From Sphaerolaimus hirsutus (lineage: Eukaryota; Nematoda; Chromadorea; Monhysterida; Sphaerolaimidae): DNA of 64,000 nt. Below are positions 52,723-64,000 of the stretch, one piece after another (position 1 is the first letter of the stretch; each line of letters starts with the position of its first letter). Below the pieces are notes generated by a model. That model was not told where the DNA came from, ran no database searches, and was given only the letters and a program-made list of their open reading frames with translations. Both the position numbers and the translations under genes were made by a program. The DNA lies in NCBI GenBank assembly GCA_964036195.1, contig OZ038460.1, positions 5,893,504 to 5,957,503 on the forward strand, written 5' to 3'.

Positions 52723-54544
52723 ATTATTTGTTTACTGAAAAAAAAAAATTTCTCGAGAAGTTTGACGTTTGACCCTGGTCAGGGCCATTTCAATGTTGCC
52801 GGGGACCGGTCCCCAGCAGGATTTCGATCACTATACAAAAATACAGTGATTGAAAAAAATTGAAGTATCAATAAAATAACAATCAGTAACCGCGCTGAGC
52901 TGAAATTTGGCATGCGTACTCACTATACGAAGGAGTACTCACATGACAAAATTCAGAGAAATCCAAAAAAAAATTATACACTCGTACAAAGAAAATGCAT
53001 CAATGCGTGTAACTGTCTTGCAAAAATTTTGTGCATGTAAATTTGGTGGTAATTCATCTAATTAACATGCAAGCAACCCATACACACCAATTATTGACTT
53101 TTGAAAAAAATTATTTTTCACTGGGGACCGGTCCCCAGCCGGGACCTGTGTAAATAGCCAAGTATGTGTCCAAAATTGCTTATGTGTTTGGCATGCAGTT
53201 TCACATAAAGAGAATAATATTTTAAAATGAAAAAAGATAAATACTGATTGAAAAAATAATGGAAAAATGCCAGATAACTGAAAATCAAGCCAGAAAACTG
53301 AAAATCAAGCCAGAAAATTGAAAATTGGCCTGGAAACATGGAAACAGGGAAGGTAAAAATTTTTCAGCCAGAAAATGGAAAATGGTAAGGTGAAAAATTT
53401 TGGCTGCCAGAAAATGGAAAGGTTTAAAAATTTCAGCTGATGGAAAATGGAAAACAAAAAGGTAAAAAATTTCATGTGGAAAAGCGAAAGGGAAAACGAA
53501 ACAGAAATTTGACACCCTAGTAAGAACCGCTAACTGCTCTGAGCTGAAATTTGGCATGTGTACTCATGTAACAAAGAAGTAAACACATTGAGACAAATCA
53601 AAGTAAACACACAAAAATTAAGACAAATTGAAAAATTTCTATACACTCTCCCAAGGAATATGCTAAACTACTCCATTTTTTCCCTCTCGACCCCCCCCCC
53701 CCCCCCCGTTAGTTGAGTGTAGAAAAAAAACCCCATTCCCTTGTAAAACTCACCTCCAAATGTATATGTTATGTTTGTTTTATAAAGGACCAGTCCCTGG
53801 TGAAAAATATTTTTTTTAAAGACAATAATTGGTGTGTATGGGTTGTTTGCATATTAATTACGTTAATACTCACCAAATTAGCATGCACGAAATTTTTGCA
53901 AGATGGTTACACGCGTTGATGCATTTTCTTTGGGTGAGGGTATAATTTTTTGGATTTGTCTGAATTTTGGAATGTGTGTACTCCTTCATTAAGTGAGTGT
54001 GCATGCCAAATTCAGCTCAGCCCAGTTATCGGTTCTTATTTTTTATGCTTTCAATTTTCATTCACTGTATTTTTGTATAGTGAATGAAATCCCACCAGGG
54101 ACTGGTCCCCAGCAGCAATAGAAATAGCCCCGATCGGGCCCTGGTCAGAAAATGTATTTTTCAGTGAACAAAGAATTTTTGTCCCTGACCCTGTCGGGGA
54201 TGAATGTCCCCAGCTGGGGACCAAAATTCTTTGTTTACTGAAAAAAAATTTCTCACTGGGGACATTTGGCCCCAGTCAGGGCCGTTTCTATTGCCACCAG
54301 GGACCGGTCCCTGGTGGGATTTCGTTCACAATACAAGAATACAGTGAACGACAAAAATGAAAGCATAAAAATTAAGAACTGGTGACTGCGCTGAGCTAAA
54401 ATTTGGCATGCATACTCAATAAACGAAGGAGTGCACACATGCCAAAATTGAGACAAATCCAAAAAAAATTATACACTTGTACAAAGAAAATGCATCAGTG
54501 CGTGTAACTGTCTTGCCAAACTTTTGTGCATGTAAATTTGGTGG

Positions 54545-55140
54545 TAATTAGGGTGTCAAATTTCCGTTTTCCGTTCCGTTTTCCGGCTGCTGAAATTTTT
54601 TTTCCGTTTTCTGTTCCGTTTTCCGGCAACTTTTTTTTCCGTTCCCGTTTTTCCGGCTCATTTTTCGTTTTCCGGCTAAACTTTCAGTTTTTCCGCCTTT
54701 TTTCCGTTTTCCGCCTCAATTTCCAGTTTTTCCACCTTTTTTTATTTTCCGCCTCAATTTTCCATTTTTCTGCCTCATTTTACCTTTTTCTGGCTCATAT
54801 TTCTGTTTTCTGATCAGCCAAACTAGTAAAAATTCATGCAGATTGTCAATGATGTAAAAAAAAATTCTGTTTCCAGCAAAATTACTGCAAATTTTTCCAC
54901 TTCCAGCAAAATTTTAGCAAATTTTATCTGTTTTCCGGCAAAATTTCAGCCAGTTTTTCCATTTCCGTGCAAATTTTGATTTTTCCATTTCCGTTTTTCC
55001 GGCCGCTGAAATTTTTTTCCGTTTCCGTTTCCGTTTTCCGCCAAGTGCAAATTTTTTTCCGTTTTCCGGTCCGTTTTCCGGCCGCTGAAAAATTTTTTCC
55101 GTTTCCGTTTCCGTTTTCCGTAAAAATTTTTTTTGACACC
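54545..55140. repeat. TTTTCCGTTTTCCGGC polypyrimidine array
   Basis: Dozens of irregular TTTTCCG and TTTCCGTTTTCC iterations, almost all pyrimidine on the plus strand. A purine-strand counterpart occurs near 53340-53500. Confidence 0.8.
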
Positions 55141-56009
55141 CTAGTGGTAATTCACCTAATTAACATGCAAGCAACCCATACACACCAATTATTGACTTTT
55201 GAAAAAAATTATTTTTCACTGGGGACCGGTCCCTTGTATGGGCGGCTGTAAATAGCGCCACAATACAGACAAAAGAATATATGACTAAAAAGAAAACAAA
55301 CATACTGTATTTCTTCGATCTTAATGATGTGTTCATTCACATTGGCTTGCTCGATTACTTTGGCGGGTCTATCGAGCATCTGAAAAATACATTGCCCTGC
55401 TCGAATACATTGCCATATGAAAAAATTGATGTTGCATGATCATTTATGTTTTGATGTTCGCCGCCATACATATGCACACCGTCTGTTCTGCCTATGTTTT
55501 GCTTTCACTATTTACTCATACGGTATTGTGCAGCGTTATGTCACAAAATGACAATGATTTGCACTTACGTCACTAATTGCACTTGAATCATGAATACGAT
55601 CTGAAAAATATATTGCCATGCTCGTTTACATTGCCGTGCTCGATTACATTGACCCCCCAAAACCGCTTATGAAACAATACATTGGCAGTCAATATGATCA
55701 AATAAATACGGTAATATATTTTTTCCATGAATGTTTTCACAGACATCAATTGGAGAAGAGTTTTACAAGGGAGTTGGGTTTTTAGAGGGATTTTTTCAGG
55801 TATTTTTTCTTTTTTCTACACTCAACTAACAGGGAGGAGTTAGAAAGAAAAAAAAGCGGGTAAATACAGTAGCTCTATCAATTTTGGCAGAGGGAGATGT
55901 AAGTTACAACTTGTTTGCACTGTCTGCAAGTACCATGCAGGAATCGTGCACAACATTAACCAACCAAGGACTAATCAATCTCAATCACATCTTACTGAAG
56001 CAAGGAAGA

Positions 56010-59000
56010 AATAGCCCCAATATGGCCCTGGTCAGAAAATGTATTTTTCAGTAAACAAAGAATTTTTGTCCCTGACCCTGTCGGGGATGAACGTCCCCAG
56101 CTGGGGACAAAAATTCTTCATTTACTGAAAAAAAAATTTCTCACTGGGGACGTTTGGCCCCAGTCAGGGCCGTTTCTATTGCCACCAGGGACCGGTCCCT
56201 GGTGGGATTTTGTTCACTATACAAGAATACAGTGAACGACAAAAATGAAAGCATAAAAATTAAGAACTGGTGACTGCGCTGAGCTAAAATTTGGCATGCA
56301 TACTCAATATACGAAGGAGTACACACATGCCAAAATTGAGACAAATCCAAAAAAAAATTGTACACTTGTACAAAGAAAATGCATCAGTGCGTGTAACTGT
56401 CTTGCAAAAATTTTGTGCATGTAAATTTGGTGTTAATTCACCTAATTAACATGCAAGCAACCCATACACACCAATTATTGACTTTTGAAAAAAATTATTT
56501 TTCACTGGGGACCGGTCCCTTGTATGGGCTGCTGTAAATAGCGCCACAATACAGACAAAAGAATATATGACTAAAAAGAAAACAAACATACCGTATTTCT
56601 TTGATCTTAATGACATGTTCATTCACATTGGCTTGCTCGATTACTTTGGCGAGTCTATCAAGCATCTGAAAAATACATTGCCCTGATTGAATACATTGTT
56701 GTATGAAAAAATTGATGTTGCATGATCATTTATGTTTTGATGTTCGCCGCCATACATATGCACACCATCTGTTCTGCCTATGTTTTGTTTTCGCTATCTA
56801 CTCATACGGTATTGTGCAGTTTTATGTCACAAAATGACAATGATTTGCACTTATGTCACTAATTGCATTTGAATCATGAATACGATCTGAAAAATATATT
56901 GCTGTGCTCGTTCACATTGTCGTGCTTGATTACATTGACCCCCCAAAACCGCTTATGAAACAATACATTGGCTGTCAATATGATCGAAGAAATACAGTAA
57001 TATATTTTTTCTATGAATGTTTTCACAGACATCAATCGGAGAAGAGTTTTACAAGGGAGTTGGGTTTTTAGAGGGATTTTTTCAGGTATTTTTGCTTTTT
57101 TCTACACTCAACTAACAGGGGGGAGTTAGAAAGGAATGAAATGGGGTAAATACAGTAGCTCTATCAATTTTGGCAGAGGGAGGTGTAAGTTACAACTTGT
57201 TTGCACTGTCTGCAAGTACCATGCAGGAATCGTGCACAAAATTAACCAACCAAGGACTAATCAATCTCAATCACATCTTACTGAAGCAAGGAAAAAATAG
57301 CCCCGATATGGCCCTGGTCAGAAAATGTATTTTTCAGTAAACAAAGAATTTTTGTCCCTGACCCTGTCGGGGATGAACGTCCCCAGCTGGGGACCAAAAT
57401 TCTTCATTTACTGAAAAAAAAATTTCTCACTGGGGACATTTGGCCCCAGTCAGGGCCGTTTCTATTGCCACCAGGGACCGGTCCCTGGTGGGATTTTGTT
57501 CACTATACAAGAATACAGTGAACGACAAAAATGAAAGCATAAAAATTAAGAACTGGTGACTGCGCTGAGCTAAAATTTGGCATGCATACTCAATATACGA
57601 AGGAGTACACACATGCCAAAATTGAGACAAATCCAAAAAAAATTGTACACTTGTACAAAGAAAATGCATCAGTGCGTGTAACTGTCTTGCAAAAATTTTG
57701 TGCATGTAAATTTGGTGTTAATTCACCTAATTAACATGCAAGCAACCCATACACACCAATTATTGACTTTTGAAAAATATTATTTTTCACTGGGGACCGG
57801 TCCCTTGTATGGGCTGCTGTAAATAGCGCCACAATACAGACAAAAGAATATATGACTAAAAAGAAAACAAACATACCGTATTTCTTTGATCTTAATGACA
57901 TGTTCATTCACATTGGCTTGCTCGATTACTTTGGCGAGTCTATCAAGCATCTGAAAAATACATTGCCCTGCTTGAATACATTGCCGTATGAAAAAATTGA
58001 TGTTGCATGATCATTTATGTTTTGATGTTCGCCGCCATACATATGCACACCATCTGTTCTGCCTATGTTTTGTTTTCGCTATCTACTCATACAGTATTGT
58101 GCAGTTTTATGTCACAAAATGACAATGATTTGCACTTATGTCACTAATTGCACTTGAATCATGAATACGATCTGAAAAATATATTGCTGTGCTCGTTCAC
58201 ATTGTCGTGCTTGATTACATTGACCCCCCAAAACCGCTTATGAAACAATACATTGGCTGTCAATATGATCGAAGAAATACGGTAATATATTTTTTCTATG
58301 AATGTTTTCACAGACATCAATCGGAGAAGAGTTTTACAAGGGAGTTGGGTTTTTAGAGGGATTTTTTCAGGTATTTTTGCTTTTTTCTACACTCAACTAA
58401 CAGGGGGGAGTTAGAAAGGAATGAAATGGGGTAAATACAGTAGCTCTATCAATTTTGGCAGAGGGAGGTGTAAGTTACAACTTGTTTGCACTGTCTGCAA
58501 GTACCATGCAGGAATCGTGCACAAAATTAACCAACCAAGGACTAATCAATCTCAATCACATCTTACTGAAGCAAGGAAAAAATAGCCCCGATATGGCCCT
58601 GGTCAGAAAATGTATTTTTCAGTAAACAAAGAATTTTTGTCCCTGACCCTGTCGGGGATGAACGTCCCCAGCTGGGGACCAAAATTCTTCATTTACTGAA
58701 AAAAAAATTTCTCACTGGGGACATTTGGCCCCAGTCAGGGCCGTTTCTATTGCCACCAGGGACCGGTCCCTGGTGGGATTTTGTTCACTATACAAGAATA
58801 CAGTGAACGACAAAAATGAAAGCATAAAAATTAAGAACTGGTGACTGCGCTGAGCTAAAATTTGGCATGCATACTCAATATACGAAGGAGTACACACATG
58901 CCAAAATTGAGACAAATCCAAAAAAAATTGTACACTTGTACAAAGAAAATGCATCAGTGCGTGTAACTGTCTTGCAAAAATTTTGTGCATGTAAATTTGG

Positions 59001-59862
59001 TATTAATTCACCTAATTAACATGCAAGCAACCCATACACACCAATTATTGACTTTTGAAAAAAATTATTTTTCACTGGGGACCGGTCCCTTGTATGGGCT
59101 GCTGTAAATAGCACCACAATACAGACAAAAGAATATATGACTAAAAAGAAAACAAACATACCGTATTTCTTCGATCTTAATGACATGTTCATTCACATTG
59201 GCTTGCTCGATTACTTTGGCGAGTCTATCAAGCATCTGAAAAATACATTGCCCTGCTTGAATACATTGCCGTATGAAAAAATTGATGTTGCATGATCATT
59301 TATGTTTTGATGTTCGCCGCCATACATATGCACACCATCTGTTCTGCCTATGTTTTGTTTTCGCTATCTACTCAATCGGTATTGTGCAGTGTTATGTCAC
59401 AAAATGACAATGATTTGCACTTATGTCACTAATTGCACTTGAATCATGAATACAATCTGAAAAATATATTGCCGTGCTCGTTCACATTGTCGTGCTTGAT
59501 TACATTGACCCCCCAAAACCGCTTATGAAACAATACATTGGCTGTCAATATGATCGAAGAAATACGGTAATATATTTTTTCTATGAATGTTTTCACAGAC
59601 ATCAATCGGAGAAGAGTTTTACAAGGGAGTTGGGTTTTTAGAGGGATTTTTTCAGGTATTTTTGCTTTTTTCTACACTCAACTAACAGGGGGGAGTTAGA
59701 AAGGAATGAAATGGGGTAAATACAGTAGCTCTATCAATTTTGGCAGAGGGAGATGTAAGTTACAACTTGTTTGCACTGTCTGCAAGTACCATGCAGGAAT
59801 TGTGCACAAAATTAACCAACCAAGGACTAATCAATCTCAATCACATCTTACTGAAGCAAGGA
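56010..59862. repeat. Three tandem units of about 1.285 kb
   Basis: Units start at about 56010, 57296 and 58581, each beginning near AAATAGCCCCGATATGGCCC, and are nearly identical. Spacing between equivalent positions is 1286 and 1285 bp. Each contains a GGGACCGGTCCCTGGTGGGA palindrome core and a CTGTAAATAGCGCC end. Confidence 0.9.
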
Positions 59863-62065
59863 ATTACTGAATGAGGAGGGATTTATTCAAGGGGTGTTAT
59901 TCTAGGTTCAGTTTTTTGAAGGGGTGTGGTATTCAAGGTGGGAATTATTCAATGTGAACTATTTTATCTAAGGGATGGATTTATTCAAGGGGCATTATTC
60001 AAGGCCAACTTTAGAGGAGTTAGAGGGAGGTTATTCAAGGGAGGGAGGTTATTTGAGGAAGGTTATTCAAATCTTATGTAAAAAGCAAGATTAGGATACA
60101 AAAACATAAGATTTGGATATGATAAAATAAGATTTGGATACACACGACACTTGACAGGGTATTTTACATGACACATGAAATTTTAAAGGGTCATTGACAC
60201 TTTTCAGGGTCTGTTTACAGGGTCTAGGAGTGGCAGCTGATAATCAGAACATAAATGGAACATGGAAGCTCCAGGTGATTCTGATCATTTAAAGTGTTTA
60301 TTGGTGAAAATCGGTTGAGAAATTGCTGAGATATTGAGTTTTAAAATTGCATGCATTTTCATTCAACTGTATCAAATCAGCATAGGAAATTTACACATCA
60401 CTAATCCGACCACAAAAATTGAATCTGCACGCTGTCCTGATCATTTTAATTGTTGACCGATCCAAAACAGCCCATAAATGACCAACTTATTAAGCTTCAA
60501 AATCAATGTCCAGATAAGGCATACAAAATGAACACCTTTATATAGACCCCCCTTTTCTCAGGACTGGGGGATTATTTGAGCAAACAAAAATTTTTGGTCA
60601 GAGCCCAGACGGTTGACCCCAAACCCCAACATACTTAAATGACATCAAAATCGGCCAATGTATTTACAACAGCATGGGACACATGCATGTATATGGTCAG
60701 GCTGAAAAGTCCCTGGACAGTGCTCGCAATTCGCGCTAGGGGTAAGCTACGGTCATAAAATTGTAACATGTTAATATATCAGGTGTTTTGAGTTTTCGTC
60801 CAAACTTTCACTCCTCTAGCTCCACCCACTGCGGAACTGTGGGGGTTACAATTTCGGTCATTTTGTACTGATGTACACATGGTGCTCTGCACATGCACAC
60901 CGCTGTTGAACACAGCTAATGTGTCCAGTACAGATTAGTAATGAAACACAAATGAAATTTGATTGACATAATTATTTACTCCACATTTCAAAACAACATT
61001 AAGATCATTGTAATACAACATGATCTCAGATGATCATCAAAACATCCATCACAGTTCCCACGTTTTTTGCACATCACCCTGATTTGCATATTAATTTTAC
61101 CTTAATAGCAATGATGTTGATAAAAGTGTTGAATACTATCAGCACATTGCCAACACACTGGCTTACACTAGCCAAAGTTTCATGATCACAACTGAAAGCA
61201 GCGTTGAGCTAGAAATCAGTACAAAATGACCGAAATTGTAACCCCCACAGTTCCGCAGTGGGTGGAGCTAAAGAGGAGAAATTTTGGGTGAAAACTCAAA
61301 ACACCCGTTCCGTTTACGTGTTGAAATTTTATGATCGTAGCTCACCCCTAGCGCGAATGGCGAGCACTCTCCAGGGACTTTTCAGCCCGATCATGTATTT
61401 ATATTTAAATATAATCACAGAAAATTAAACAACCTAATGCAATAAATTTTTATAAGGCACACGGGCCGAATGGACCCTGCACGGTCCAAAAATTCTCTGC
61501 TTACTGAAAAAAAATTTGTCTCACCGGGGTCGTTTGGCCCCGACCGGGGACATTTACCACAAAGTGCCGAAAAGTACCATAAATTTTTGTGTGGTACCGG
61601 GGCCAAACGACCCCGGTCGGGGACCAAAAATCGTTGTTTACTGAAAAAATAATTTTCTCACCGGGGACGTTTGGCCCCGGTCGGGACCATTTCAATATTG
61701 CCGGGGACCGGTCCCCGGCAGGATTTCATGCACTGTAGAAAAATACAGTGATCGACAAAACTTTAAGTATAAATAAATGAATATTCACTGACCGCTCTGA
61801 GCTCAAATTTGGCATGTGTACTCACTTAACAAAGGAGTACACGCATGCCAAATTTGAGAAAAATCGAATGAATCTATTCACCCACTCCCAAAAAAAAAAT
61901 TTGCATCGGCGTGCGTAACCGTCATGCAGAAATTTTGTGCATGCAACTTTGGTGTTAATTAACCTAATTAACATGCAAAGAACCCATACACACAAATTAT
62001 TGACTTTTGAAAAAATTTATTTTTTGCCGGGGACCAGTCCCCAGCTGGGGCCTGTGTAAATAGCC
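59860..62065 (-). repeat. Right arm of the giant foldback
   Basis: Reverse complement of 48507-50760; mirrored coordinates sum to about 110,570 throughout, with few indels. Confidence 0.8.
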
Positions 62066-62100
62066 TTTTCCATCTACCTATAATAATGTTATATCATATG

Positions 62101-62499
62101 ATTTTTTTTGGCTATTTACACAGGTCCCGGCCGGGGACCGGGACTCGGCAAAAAATTATTTTTTTCAAAAGTGAATAATTGGCGTGTATGGGTTATTTGC
62201 ATGTTAATAAGGTGAATTATCACCAAATTAGCATGCACAAAATTTTTGCAAGACGGTTATACCCACCGATGCATTTTCTTTGGGCGGGTGTGTAAAATTA
62301 TTCCGATTAGTCTCAAATTTGGCATGCGTGTACTCCTTTGTTTAGTGAGTACGCGTGCCAAATTTTAGCTCCGGGCGGTTACCAGTTTTTATTTTATTCA
62401 TATTTTAATTTTTTTCAATCACTGTATTTTTGTATAGTGATCGAAATCCTGCCGGGGCCCGGTCCCCAGCCGGGACCTGTGTAAAAAGCCATTTTTTTA
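62101..62499. mobile_element. Small copy of the GGCTATTTACACAGG foldback family (381 bp)
   Basis: Element 62110-62490, ends GGCTATTTACACAGGTCCC and GGGACCTGTGTAAAAAGCC. The flanking 9-mers ATTTTTTTT and ATTTTTTTA differ at one base. It shows that short members move with the same 9 bp footprint as the giant copy 36 bp away. Confidence 0.7.
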
Positions 62500-62521
62500 T
62501 CAACACGGCATCAATTTAAAA

Positions 62522-63386
62522 TACCGTAAATCGGCAAAAAAAATGTCCCCAGGGGAGTTATTTTTTCTTCTGTATTTTTCAGATTTTTTGAGGGGGACTT
62601 ATTCGAGGGGGGGGGGGAGTTAGTCAAGGGGGAGTTATTATTTCGTCAGAATATGGAGTAAAAAGCATGATCAAAATATCATCTGAATGGGGTTAAGCAG
62701 GTTGCATAAACTTGTAAGCCAGAATAGAAATCCCGTTAATTCAGCAATGAAATCAATGCTAGTGTGCAGCAACTACAATATAATACATACTTTTAATAAA
62801 CATGTACATACATATGTTTTTATACATGGAATTCTTTCCTATCCATAAAAGGGGGGGGGGAGTAATTCGAAGGGGGAGTTTTTTCCTCAGTCAGCTTACG
62901 GAGTGAAGTTATTCGAGGATTGGGGGTTTTTCAAGAGGGGGGACTTTTTCGAGGATTTACTGTACCATATTACCTCAAATTATCCCCCCTTGAGTTTACC
63001 CCTCTCGAAATACCTTTAGGTATTTTCGAGCTGAGGAAAAAATTGACTCCCCTCGAAATACCCCCATCTGGAATGAGGTACGTCATGTATGCTATTTTAC
63101 GTACATGATGAATTTATTATTATGTCCCATTTGCACCACAGCTATACATAGGTAGACTAGTTTGTGTAGAAATGTATTGTAGGTTTCTATGTACGTACGG
63201 ATATAACCTGTTTGGTCACATTTACTAGCATTTTTGGGTATGTAAAACTGTACACTTTACTACGATCGTTCTTGCAAATTTATGGCGAAAAAATCACCCC
63301 GTCCTTTCGAATAACCCCCCCCCCACCTCAAAATTTCCTGACGAAATGATAAATCCCCATGGGGGTATTTCGAGGTAATACGGTAT
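62522..63386. repeat. Two adjacent MITEs of the TACCGTAAATC/TACCGTATTTC type
   Basis: First about 62522-62965 (TACCGTAAATCGG to GAGGATTTACTGTA). Second about 62967-63386 (CATATTACCTCAAATTATCC to CGAGGTAATACGGTATG). They lie just upstream of gene B. No coding seen. Confidence 0.65.
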
Positions 63387-63689
63387 GGTTCTTTTTACCC
63401 AAGTCGCATTTCTTACCGATTTAGGATTGGATTGTAACAATTAATCACATGAGTTTAACAAACGTAAGTGGGATATTTATGATCATTTTTCAAATCCTTA
63501 TTGAAAAGTGTTCACAATGGTTTGATGCGAAAGTTTATGCAGCTTTCTCACATCTTTTAGAAAATTATGACATGTGAAAATCTCAATGAAAAGCTAACAT
63601 TCGGAGTTTGTAATATTTTTCACTTTGGTTCAGTTTCAATTTTCAGTTTGTTAAAAAACTAAAAAAAAATTTTCAAGAAAAACACAGTA

Positions 63690-64000
63690 ATGTTAAAATT
63701 CGGATTAGTAGCAGTGCTTGTAGCACTTTGTGTTGCGGAAGGTAAAATGTTCTATGTACAGTAAAACATTCCTTCATAGATTCGAATCAACTACAAAAAC
63801 TACAAAAACCAAAAACCAAACATATTTATTTAAATCTTCACCTCCCAGAATATGACCCACTGTACTATAACGATCCACCGTACGACACGCCCTTGGGGGA
63901 TGACCTTCTATACGACGACCCCCTGGGCGATGTCCTCAACGCTGATACATTGTATTCCGACGACGGTGTCTATCCCGATTTGAGCATGGGCCCAATACCT
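63690..64000 (+). CDS. Host secreted acidic protein (gene B), paralogue of gene A, cut by window end
   Basis: Exon 63690-63741 encodes a signal peptide (FGLVAVLVALCVAE), nearly the one in gene A. The intron ends at CACCTCCCAG as in gene A. Exon 2 from 63849 encodes acidic DPLYYNDPPYDTPLGDD, LYDDPLGDVLNAD and continues to the window edge in frame. Phases and exon-1 length match gene A. The region upstream (63410-63600) aligns by eye with that of gene A, so the two are a tandem pair about 30 kb apart. Confidence 0.7.

Larger units (their letters stand above)
51464..55265. repeat. Inner foldback element with GCGCTATTTACAG termini
   Basis: TGGCGCTATTTACAGCAGCC at 51466 faces GGCTGTAAATAGCGCCAC at 55246. 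The pairing extends outward into the flanks. The centre is a mosaic of smaller palindromes with GGGACCGGTCCC cores, and a C-run at about 53690-53707. Confidence 0.7.
48498..62074. mobile_element. 13.6 kb giant foldback transposon with 9 bp target duplication
   Basis: Element 48507-62065 begins GGCTATTTACACAGG and ends CCTGTGTAAATAGCC, flanked by TTTTCCATC at 48498-48506 and 62066-62074. Long arms (48507-50760 and 59860-62065) are inverted copies with few differences. Inside are further palindromic elements and three 1.285 kb tandem units. No transposase seen, so it is non-autonomous. A 9 bp duplication with GG-termini fits Mutator-like or Merlin elements; the superfamily is not settled. Open frames here are mirrored repeat shadows, not genes. 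Confidence 0.85.

Noticed and set aside
56141..58990. Repeated 74-92 residue frames (FFLDLSQFWHVCTPS) in each 1.285 kb unit
   Set aside because: Identical by virtue of the tandem repeat and overlapping its palindromes; no start context or splice support.

Overview
The window reads as nuclear DNA of an invertebrate animal, most likely an arthropod. It is AT-rich and crowded with short inverted-repeat transposons, it contains spliced genes with roughly 55-100 bp introns, TATA boxes sit about 28 bp upstream of TCAGT-type initiators, and a Penelope-like retroelement of permuted domain order is present. I cannot name the species.

The main object is one 31.0 kb integrated DNA virus or transposon of the Polinton/Maverick (adintovirus-like) kind at 2276-33288. 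Its ends are a 66 bp terminal inverted repeat whose outer 49 bp are identical, flanked by a perfect 6 bp target duplication TATAGG (2270-2275 and 33289-33294). The left half (2.5-16.5 kb) is the compact AT-rich core: dUTPase and three ORFan genes on the minus strand, then on the plus strand protein-primed DNA polymerase B, packaging ATPase, two uncharacterised proteins, retroviral-type integrase, a small membrane protein, penton-like minor capsid, basic core protein, double-jelly-roll-type major capsid and adenain-type protease. Together these would copy, package, mature and integrate the genome.

The right half (16.5-33.2 kb) is an unusual accessory arm of spliced, more GC-rich genes. It holds a dUTPase-fold protein that has lost its catalytic residues and a divergently transcribed gene that can be read in two overlapping frames through alternative splicing; these two share a palindromic bidirectional promoter. 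Further right are a mucin-like, CPxEKV-repeat secreted glycoprotein, a small signal-peptide protein with an LRRNT-like Cys cap, a four-exon ORFan, and a six-exon Pro/Gly-rich protein ending in Cys clusters. Host-type MITEs and satellites are scattered here but not in the core.

The host part comprises 1-2275 and 33289-64000. The virus landed about 300 bp upstream of a host gene for a secreted acidic protein (33588-38346). A paralogue of that gene, with a similar upstream region, begins at 63690 and runs off the window. Between them lie a Naiad-type Penelope-like element (GIY-YIG before RT, 41536-44469), a short secreted-peptide gene (45862-47003), several MITEs (one with an 8 bp hAT-like duplication), and a 13.6 kb giant foldback element (48507-62065) with 9 bp target duplications and internally amplified 1.285 kb units.

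All exon joins are read by eye from splice signals and reading phase. None has been tested against transcripts or databases.
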